A DNA stretch of 64,000 nt from Rhabdophis nuchalis (lineage: Eukaryota; Chordata; Lepidosauria; Squamata; Natricidae). The stretch lies in assembly GCA_039707465.1 (NCBI GenBank), contig CM077644.1:99557875-99621874 (forward strand), in the 5' to 3' direction. Under the pieces are notes generated by a model, which was not told where the DNA came from, ran no database searches, and saw nothing but the letters and a program-made list of their open reading frames with translations. Made by a program: the position numbers and the translations under genes. Below are positions 55,447-64,000 of this stretch, piece by piece (position 1 is the first letter of the stretch; every line of letters begins with the position of its first letter).

Positions 55447-55645
55447 GAGCCCTGGGGGCGCAGTGTTAGAATGCAATACTGCAGGCAAACTCTGCCCAAA
55501 GCCTAGAGTTCGATCCTGATGGGGCTCCAGATTGACTCAGTCTTCTATCCTTCTCAGATTGGTAAAATGAGGACCCAGATTGTTGGGGGGAGAGTTCTAA
55601 AGCACTATGGAGCAGTGTTTAAGTCTAAGTGCTACTGCTAAATCC
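55447..55645 (+). mobile_element. tRNA-derived SINE (family 2)
   Basis: GGGGGCGCAGTGTTAGAATG, GAGTTCGATCCTGATGGGGC (B box), GGTAAAATGAGGACCCAGAT, TAAGTCTAAGTGCTACTGCT. Confidence 0.8.
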
Positions 55646-55668
55646 TTAGTAAAGTTTAATGTTCTCCC

Positions 55669-56030
55669 CAGTGGTGGGTTGAAGGCAGTATGCCCTGGTA
55701 CGGATGTACCGGTATCTACTGGGAGCACCAGGTACCATTCTGATTGGTGCTCCGGTGGGCCCACCTGCCCGCCTGTCCTCCTTACCTGTATTTAAAGTCT
55801 ATGCCGCTTCCGCACACACGCATGGCATATATGGTGCCTGCTCATGGCATCTACAGCACCTGCATATTGCTCCACCAAGCAGCTGGAGCATCACGGAGGC
55901 TCATGCAGGCGTCGCAGGAGGTAAGGACGCATGCATGTGCTGCACATGTGTGCATGCACACTGCGCACGTTCATATGGTGGTTGCTGGGCCCCATTGCAC
56001 CGTACCCGTTGCAATGGGATTCGGAACCAA
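55669..56030. mobile_element. hAT-type element, partial
   Basis: CAGTGGTGGGTTGAAGGCAG left end; body with GGTACGGATGTACCGG and GCACATGTGTGCATGCAC hairpins. The right end appears replaced by the SINE at 56031. Confidence 0.5.
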
Positions 56031-56351
56031 CCATTGGTTCCCCTGCACATGCGTGCTACTGGTTCCCGACTCTAGGGAGTGGTGCTCATTTCCATTTCAA
56101 AACCGAAGACCCAGTGCTATCCAAAGTCATCTCTGTGGTCATGTGGCCAGCATGACTAAACACCCAAGGTGCACTAAACGCTGTTACCTTCCCACCATTT
56201 TTCTACTTGCATTTTTTACGTTCTTTCGAACTGCTAGGTTGGCAAAAGCTGGGACAAGTAAAAGGAGCTCACTCTGTTTTGTGGTGCTAGGGATTTGAAC
56301 TGCTGAACTGCTGACCTTCTGATCAACAAGCTCAGCATCTTAGCCACTGAG
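56031..56351 (-). mobile_element. tRNA-derived SINE (family 1)
   Basis: Same layout as 51491-51832: GACTCTAGGGAGTGGTGCTC, GTGGCCAGCATGACTAAACA, GAACTGCTAGGTTGGCAAAA, and the head GATCAACAAGCTCAGCATCT ending at CCACTGAG. 5' extremity slightly truncated; no duplications evident. Confidence 0.8.
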
Positions 56352-58297
56352 ATTTAAGGACATTTTATTGCATGTCTCCCCTAATAGTGGGTTATGGTAA
56401 TATGGTAATACAAGAACTTTTAGGATTATTGATTGAGCCTAACTAATTAATTAGGGGATATTTCAAGCACCAAGCAAAACAAATGAGTAGTAGGCATGAT
56501 TCATTAGAAGAACTCTGTTTCAGGAAGGAGCGGAAGACTTGGAGAGATTTGAAATCCATACTACTGTACACATTCCAGAGAATTCACCCAAGAAGCCATC
56601 ATATTTCATTGGCATTAACTAGTTCCTAGGCAGCATCCATGCAGAGCTCTAATGAGGTTTGCTCTCTGGAGAATCTTACTGCAATTTTTTTGTTAAACCT
56701 TTAAGCAGAAATTAATTTTCACCCATTCCCCGGGGTGTTCTACTCCAAATAATTAATCCAACAAGCAATTTCCTCCATGTAGGGAGAAGACAGAACTGCT
56801 GTACTCCTGACCTACCGCAAAAATAAGTCTACAATGTTTCAGCAGCAATATATGGTCATGGTTAATACATTTGTTTTCCTGTTCACTTTCTGGGCTGCCC
56901 ATGCCCCAAGTGTTTTCCCTGTTCTCCACTCATTTCTCCCACTTCTTCTACTTGCCTTGAAACATGGAGGAAGGTTTTCATCCCTTTCTACTGCAATAGA
57001 CTCCATTCCATACTTCTGATTGTTCTGCTTCTGTAGCCCAATGGTAGATCCCTCCCCCCCTGTGTGATACAACTGAGGAGATGACCTGGCTGAACCCAAA
57101 GGATGAGTCTAACACATCATCAAGAGATCTGAGTTCAGCCCATAATGAATTCATTATCTACCACCAAATTGCTTTGACTGTTAGTAGTTCAGATTCTTAT
57201 AGAGAGCTTAAGCTTACAATAAATCTTTATTTGAACTACCTGAATTTCCTGATTTCCCTAGATAAGGTCACAAATAATGTAAGAGCTTAACAATTTTTTT
57301 CAGACTTACTTTGCTAATGATAGGCTTTGATCTAGTCTGCTTTTAATTTCAGATTAAGTGAGAAATAAGTGCTGAATAAAAGTGACAATGGATTGCAGAG
57401 AACAATCACCAGTTATTTCTTCTACATGAAATATGAATTATAAAACTAAGAGCATGAAGAATGGATGTATTAAAAATTGGATCATCATTTTGTTCTATTT
57501 GCTTACAAAACTACATTATGTTGGTTCTTTTTATGCATGAACTGCCAATCTAGCAACAATAAGAAACTGTTTCAATGAATACAAAATAATGTTTACCACT
57601 TAGCAATTCTTCCAAGTTCGCAAACTTACTCATTATTACTATCTCTACAAATGTCAACAAACATATATTAAAATTCATGCATCTTAAAAAGCAAGATGTT
57701 TATGTGATTTCTTTTTAATTTTAGCCCAAAGTAAATTTATTTTATGTCTGCATCTGGGCATGAGTATATTGATCCCAGGTGTATAAATTAATGTAGCCAG
57801 AGTAAATGATTAATTGAAGTAAGAAACGCCCAGTGCAGCCATGCCTTTTTCACATTTTACTTTTAATGTGTTTACTTCTTTGAACCTTGCTGCTCTCAAT
57901 TTTTCCCCTAATTTCTCTCTGCCTGCAAAGAAGTGCTTCTGCTACTATATCAGGATATCTGTTCTAAAATGTAGGTATAAATAAATTCCTTGCTTAGAGG
58001 ATTAATCACATTTAACTAGCAATCTATGTGGCTAGCAAAAACTCCTCTTCTCTTCTCTTCTCCTCTCCTCTCCCAGAACTCTGGGCATAGACATATTCCT
58101 TTGAAGTTTGGTCTACTTCTGTCTTTAGAATTCTTCCCTTCTGTCTTTAGAACTACTGGAATATTTTTGATCCGCACTGGAACCTGCAAACCTTTATCAG
58201 TTAACACTCCCTACACACAGTACAACTTAGTTTCCAACCATAATCGACTTTGAAATCTCTCTAACTCTGGAACCTCAGTACACATTTAAATGTTCTA
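56352..58297. other. Non-coding, unassigned
   Basis: About 1.9 kb with no named repeat; frames of at most 86 aa. A CTCTTCTCTTCTCCTCTCC stretch lies at 58045-58073. Confidence 0.5.
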
Positions 58298-58963
58298 TCC
58301 CGGGGCGTGGCTATGGCCAAGGCTGTTGGAGGACTCTTCTACATTTCTAAGGGCGTTTTCACGGAAGAAAAACGTGGATTAAAGTGTTTAAAATGCACCG
58401 TAAGAAGGCAAATTTGTTTACAGCTGTGTTGGAAGGGTTGTTGAGCCAGCAGATTGACTTTTTGAATTGGTAGGTCAACTCGGACTGCTCGAATTTCAAA
58501 GCTTTGTTTACTGTGTGGAAAAGACAGAGGGGTTGACCGAAAGGCAGTCGTCAGGTAAGAGTGAACAGCTGTTCTTTGTTTTGATAAATACCGCGATCTG
58601 CATTTTTTGCTGCAAGGCATAGGCACGGAATTTAAAGATAAGATATGTAAATAGTGGAAAGATCTGTTGGATGGCATGTGGATTACAAACTTTTTGAACT
58701 TTTGAACCTTTTGTGTGAGGTGCCTAAGCTGAATGCAGCAAATATACCTTTCTGGACAACGCCTATAAATGGGTGACTGAGGAGGTTTGTTAGGCAAACT
58801 ATATAATTGGATTGAGAATTATAGCTTTCTTTTTTGGCTTCTTCGGGTGCAATAAAACGCTGTCTCAACTTCACTTGGGAAGTTGCCCCTTAATTTTCAA
58901 TAAAGACCCTTTTGGCAAAAGAGGATTATTTTTTTTAAAAAAAGAAAAGTTTATTGATTTGAT

Positions 58964-60005
58964 ATGACGACTCAACAGCCTTCAGAAATGCAACAAATTA
59001 TTGTAGCTTTGAATACAATTGGCGAAAAATTATCTGGATTGACTGACAGAATGGATAATATGACATTGGAAATTAAAAAAAACAAAAGAAGAAATGAATG
59101 AAATGAATGCGAATTTTGCAAAGCAGACCGTGGAGATGAAACTTGTTAAAGATGAAATTGAACAGATTCATGTACACGATGCTCAGATAGACCGTCAGGT
59201 TGAAGGGATTTTTTTTAAAAATGAGCAGCAAGATAAGAGAATTAGTCTTTTGGAAGAGGATGCAAGGAAATATAATGTAGTTATCCGTGGAATTCAGGAA
59301 GAAAGAGTGGACAATTTGAAACAAAGAATTTTAAAATGGCTGAACGATCTTGATGCATCAATTGTATATACGGCAGCAGACTTAGTAAGTGTTTTCAGAG
59401 TTGGTTATAAAAGACAAAATGGGGCAAATAGAAATGTGCTTGTGAGATTTGCGAATCTTGGTGATAAATTAGAGATGATGGCGAAAATAAGGGAGTTAGG
59501 AGAAGTTCCAAAATTTGAAGAGAAAGATATTCAAGTCTTTCCAGATATATCAAGAGATGAAAGAGCGTGGAGATATTTTTTGAAGCCAATTACAAAGGTT
59601 TTGAGAGACAATGGTATCAAGTATAATTGGAGGGCACCACAGCAGTTGAAATTCTTCTACAAGGGGAGAATGCAAACAATTACTCCGCAAGTGGATGCAG
59701 TAGGATATGTACGGGAGCTCGGGCTGATTGAGAAAGACGAGGATTTAATAGAAATTAAAAATCAAATGCTTAAGATGGGTGGAATACAAGCAGAATCTCC
59801 AACATTGGAAGAAAAAGGGGCGGTTGGAGGTCAAGATCCTAAAAGCTTAAAGCGGAAAGAAATTTCTCCGGCAATGTCCGAGCAGAAGAAAAGTCGTGAC
59901 GACACAAAGGGAGCAGTGGATAAGGAAGAGGATCTTAAAAAAAGGCAGGAAGCTGAGTGCGGGGAAAAGCTAACACTGTCATCTTTTTTTGAGAGTGGAA
60001 TTTAA
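58964..60005 (+). pseudogene. L1 ORF1 (RNA-binding protein), one frameshift
   Basis: Starts ATGACGACTCAACAGC. The N-terminus (Q-rich, then LTDRMDNMTLEIK) passes into the second frame at an 8-A run (59075-59082); one extra A explains the break. The second frame (303 aa) has a coiled coil (VKDEIEQIHVHDAQIDRQV), the RRM-type core (KYNVVIRGIQEERV), conserved VFRVGYKRQNG, and a C-terminal domain (RYFLKPITKVLRDNGIKYNW). The tail is highly charged. Role: trimeric RNA chaperone packaging L1 RNA. Length about 347 codons, normal for L1 ORF1. Confidence 0.85.
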
Positions 60006-60221
60006 GAAGACAGCCCGAAAGAAGTGACCCGACCATCGGCATGTCCCCTCCCCCACACTCTCTATGCAGAGGCGGAAACCGACTGAGGACATGGGGGATG
60101 AAGATAGATTGTTACTTGTTGTTTGTTGTGTTTTATGTTTTTTTTGTTTTCCTTATTTGGTGTTGGGAATTGGGCACGGAAAGGAAGAGGAGGGGTTAGG
60201 AATAAAAAAGCTACAGTTTAA

Positions 60222-63200
60222 ATGCGGTTTATAAAAATAATGACATGGAACGTGAAGGGGACAGGGAATCAAATTAAAAGGAGGAGATTGGAGCTTAAAA
60301 TTAAAAGGGACCTACCAGATATATTATTTTTGCAAGAAACTCATCAAAAGTCTGAGGATTTAAATAGAAAGAATATAAAGGGTATGCAAATTTATGAAAA
60401 ATCTTTTGGAACCTCAAAAGCAAGAGGAGTTGCAACATTGATATCAGATAGGGTATATTTTGAAAAAAAAACAAGTAATTAGGGATGATGAAGGAAGATA
60501 TTTAATAATTGTGGGAAATATCAATGAGCAAAAAGTGACACTTGTTAACTTATATTTACCGAACGAAAAACAAAAAGAATTTCTTGAAAAAATAACTAAA
60601 ATTTTGGAAACTGAAAGTGTAGGGAAAGTGATTGTGGCTGAGGATTTTAATTTAATTAGAGATAAAATAGATAGTACTAATCCCACTCGCTGTAGAGAAA
60701 CAAATAAAGGGGAAATTCTAAATAAATGGATGCTTCGAAATAGCGTGGCAGATGTTTGGAGGGAGTTGAAAGGTACTGAAAGGGTGTATACTTTTTGCTC
60801 TAAGATATATAATACGTATTCAAGAATTGATTATATTTTTGTTTCTAAAGATTTGCTGAATAATATAGATAGAATAGATATGGGAATTTTCAAGGATTCT
60901 GATCATGCAGAAGTTACGATGGAAATAGATTTTAATTTTGAAAAAAAAGGAAGAGGTTGGAGATATGATGAGAAATTGTATAAAAATGAGGAGATAAAAT
61001 ATGGATACTTAAAAATGGGAAGAAAGCTGGAGACTGAATGATAACGGAGAGGTTAAATTTGAAATTGTTTGGGACGCGATGAAAGCAGTATTTAGAGGAG
61101 AAAGTATTAAGTTGTCAAGCAGGAAATATAGAAAATATAGAAGTAAAATGGAACAGGATATAAGACAGATTAAGGCATTGGAGAATCAATTTTTACTTAC
61201 GAAAGATAAAAAATGTTTGGAGGAGTTGAACTTATTAAAAAATAAATTGATAGAAGAGGATATAGAATTGGTTAAAAAAATATAAGATATTTAAATAGGG
61301 ATTTCTTTGAATTTAGTAATAAAAACTCTAGGTTATTAGCAAGGATGGCGAAAAATAAAAGTGAGAAGAGAGAAATTGGTTCTCTGATAGATGAAAAAGG
61401 CACAAGATGTTATAAGAAATTGGAGAAATGTGAAGTAGTTAGGACTTTTTTTCAAAAATTATATTCAAAAAAATCAATTGATTTGGAAAAACTGAAAAAT
61501 CATCTTGGAAAATATGTTGCGAAAATAGACCAAACATATAAGGACTTAATGGAAGGAGATATAACACAAGATGAGATTAATGAAATAATACAAGAGATAA
61601 AATTAGGGAAGACTCCAGGTGAAGATGGATTACCTGCTGAGTTTTACAAAGACTTCAAGGAAATAATAATACCAAAATTGCAAAGATTATTTAATGGAAT
61701 TTTACATGGTGGAGAAGTTCCGATGTCATGGAACAGAACGGTAATATCCATAATTCCTAAACCAGATAAAGATTTGGAGAGGATTGAGTCCTATCGACCC
61801 ATTTCTTTAATTAATCAGGATGCAAAAATATTTACTGCTATTATAAGCAATAGATTAAGTAGATTTATGGATAAATATATAAGCTATAATCAAGTAGGTT
61901 TTGTTAAAGGTAGATATATGAGTGATATTATTAGAAGAGTATTAAATATTATAGATGTAGCTGAACAGAATGGTGATAAAATAGGTATAGTATCACTAGA
62001 TATTTTTAAAGCCTTCGATTCTGTACAATGGGAAACTATTAAAGTAATTATTGAGGCATTAGGTTTTGGTAATAGATTTATACATGTTATTTCGAAATTG
62101 TATCAAAAAAGTAGTGCAAGAGTGAAGGTGAATGGAATAATGACGGGAGAGATTAAATTGGAAGCAGGTACGAGACAAGGATGTCCCTTGTCTCCAATAT
62201 TATTTTTATTAGTTATGGAAGTACTGACTAAAATGATAGAAAAAGATGAAGAATTGGAAGGGTATAAGGGATATAAGATAAATTTGTACGCGGATGATAC
62301 TTTGATTATTTTGAAAGATATAGAAAAAGATTTGAAGAAGATAAATAAACATTTGAAAGAATTTGAGGAAATGACAGGTTTGAAAGTAAATTGGTCAAAA
62401 TCTGAATTATTAATGGATAAAAATGGTAAGGAGTGGGAGAATATGCAAGAACAATTTGGGATAAGAATTAAAAATACATTGAAATATTTGGGAATAACAC
62501 TTTCGCTTAAAATTAGGGAATTGAAAAAATTTAATTATGATGTGATGTTGAATGAAGTAGAGAAGAAGATAGATAAATATAAAGGGATAAAGTTGTCTTG
62601 GTTTGGTAGAATTGCAATGTGTAAGATGATGTTACCAAAGTTTAATTTTTTATTTGAGATGTTACCATTAAATTTGACAGAGAAAGATATGGAAGGATAT
62701 CAGAAGAAATTAGATAAATTTTGTAATGGTGGGAAAAGACCTAGATTATTGAAGAAAATGTGGTATCAAAATCAAAAGGAAGGTGGATTGGGAATTCCCA
62801 ATCTACTTAATTATTATCGGGCCTATAGTATTCGAACTGTGGTAAAAATACTTAAAGGTGGAGACGGTCATTGGGGGGATTTAGAGTTAAAAGATATTAA
62901 GAGATTTGGCCCTACATGGTTTCTAGATAAAGCAAAGTCAAAAAAGGTAATTAATAGCTATTAGTTAAAGGGATTGAGTAAAATTTGGAATAAATTTGTT
63001 AAAATTTTAATTCCGGATATAACCTTTTTGGGGAAGACAATTGGAAATTGGCCGATCAAAACTAATATAAGTCGTGATAAAGTAATTGAAGATGAAAACA
63101 TAGAAATCATAATAGATTGGTTAAAAGCCTTAGGAAGCGAAAGTAGAAAAAAAGAAATAATTGAAAAATTGGGGTTAAATTGGTTTGAAAAAATACAGAT

Positions 63201-63287
63201 AGAAAAATGGACTATGAAAGTGAGAGGAAAATGTAAGACAAGTAGAAATAAAACTGAATTTGAAAACCTAGTATCCCAAATTATTAA
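60222..63287 (+). pseudogene. L1 ORF2 (endonuclease/reverse transcriptase), frameshifted and cut by a CR1
   Basis: Endonuclease part 60222-60482: MTWNVKG, FLQETH, RGVATLIS. A 9-A run near 60462-60470 shifts it to 60460-61041: LVNLYLPNEKQ, VAEDFNLIRD (GDFN motif with Glu for Gly), SRIDYIFVSK, DSDHAEV. Further shifts near 61010 and 61280. RT frame 61345-62964: KTPGEDGLPAEFY, YRPISLINQDAKI, QVGFVKGRYM, LDIFKAFDSV, RQGCPLSPILF, YADDTLII with both catalytic Asp, LKYLGITLS. A TAG (62962) interrupts just before the final 100 codons seen. At least three frameshifts and one stop, so inactive. Confidence 0.88.
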
Positions 63288-64000
63288 TCAAATCAAATCA
63301 AATCAAATTCGGATTTATTAACCGCACCCTCTCCCCACAGGGACCCGGGGCGGTGCACAGGAAAAACTAAAAACAATATAGAATAAATACAAAATACATA
63401 CTTAAAACATAATTAAACAGTGTTACCCGTGCTAAAACTGATTAAGAACCCATTAAAATACATTTGGAATCAATAGACAGAGAGAATTATTCAAGGCCGG
63501 CCAGTCGAAAGAAATAGGTCTTCAATTTCGTACGGAAGGAGCGGAGGTCAGTGGTCGTTCTGATATCAGGGGGAAGGTCGTTCCAGAGGGCCGGGCCCGC
63601 CACAGAGAGAGCCCTTCCCCTGGGCGTCGCCCGCTGACAAAGTCTAGTGGACGGCACCCGGAGAAGTCCCTCTCTGTGGGAGCGAATCGGTCGTGAGGAT
63701 GTATGGGGCAGGATCCGATCTCGCAGATAGCTAGGTCCCGAGCCATGGAGCGCTTTGAAGATGATAATTAACACCTTGAAGCGCACCCGGAAGACGACAG
63801 GTAGCCAGTGCAGCTCGCGCAAGAGCGGTGTAACGTGGGTAAACCTGGTGGTCCCCATAATTGCTCGCGCGGCTGCATTCTGAACTAACTGAAGGCTCCG
63901 GGTGCACCTCAAGGGGAGCCCCATGTAGAGAGAGTTACAGTAGTCCAGTCGGGATGTCACGAGGGCATGAGTGACTGTGCGAAGGGCGTCCCGATCCAAT
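63288..64000 (-). mobile_element. CR1 LINE, L3-like, running off the window
   Basis: (AATCA)n tail at 63286-63309 inserted into L1 ORF2, CAGGGACCCGGGGCGGTGCAC block at 63340, and an open frame from the window end to 63487 (at least 170 aa: [46 protein letters not shown]). No stop is seen in the part present. Confidence 0.9.

Larger units (their letters stand above)
58298..63287 (+). mobile_element. L1-type LINE with ORF1 and ORF2, interrupted by a CR1
   Basis: Leader from about 58298 (CCCGGGGCGTGGCTATGGCC), ORF1 58964-60005, a 216-base spacer, ORF2 from 60222. The CR1 at 63288 interrupts ORF2 about 1,020 codons in; the remaining C-terminus, 3'UTR and poly(A) are expected beyond the window end. 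Coding DNA is A-rich on the plus strand, as usual for L1. The frames are hit mostly at A-runs. Confidence 0.88.

Noticed and set aside
55704..56298. Frames of 123 and 184 aa
   Set aside because: They cross a hAT fragment and a SINE in antisense and have no protein motif.

Overview
The window looks like intergenic or deep-intronic DNA of a squamate reptile, most probably a snake. I recognise no host protein-coding exon, rRNA, functional tRNA or CRISPR array. The organism call rests on the repeats: many 5'-truncated CR1 LINEs of the L3-like type whose 3' ends run into different microsatellites, a second chicken-like CR1 lineage, a Bov-B/RTE fragment, tRNA-derived SINEs (one family with an ACCTTT-like tail), L1-type LINEs, and short hAT- and Tc1/mariner-type elements. 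The mixture is typical of squamates; the species cannot be read from it.

Layout. 1-6.2 kb: AT-rich DNA, a minus-strand L1-type fragment, and a 1.1-kb TA-flanked inverted-repeat element carrying a GGTA/GA minisatellite. 5.5-8.6 kb: an exact 95-bp direct repeat whose second copy abuts a CR1, a long ATT tract, and a palindromic hAT-type MITE split by another CR1. 9.8-12.2 kb: a tRNA-derived SINE split by an ORF1-only, L1-derived (HAL1-like) element with a 20-bp target duplication and poly(A). 13.1-16.5 kb: two MITE-like elements and a complete 2,387-bp Tigger/pogo transposon with TA duplications, both termini and an uninterrupted 646-codon transposase. 17-31 kb: microsatellites, two solo LTR-like elements (one split by a CR1), a GC-rich 62-bp-arm palindrome, SINEs, CR1 tails, MITEs and a Bov-B remnant. 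31-33.7 kb: CR1 plus an L2-like fragment. 35-39 kb: 135-bp hAT MITEs and a TA-flanked MITE. 40.8-42.1 kb: chicken-like CR1. 43.4-53.6 kb: dense CR1s, hAT elements and multilevel nests. 54-58.3 kb: sparse DNA with SINEs. 58.3-63.3 kb: an L1 with ORF1 and ORF2, both frameshifted, interrupted by a CR1 that leaves the window.

The window is best read as a stratigraphy. Target-site duplications give the order of insertion: R4-like LINE, then SINE, then CR1 (49.4-52.0 kb); L2-like LINE, then CR1 and hAT (46.6-47.9 kb); SINE, then HAL1-like element (9.8-12.2 kb); MITE, then CR1 (7.5-8.5 kb); LTR, then CR1 (26.1-27.1 kb). The only apparently intact gene is the Tigger transposase. All other open frames are remnants of retroelement proteins or by-products of simple repeats.
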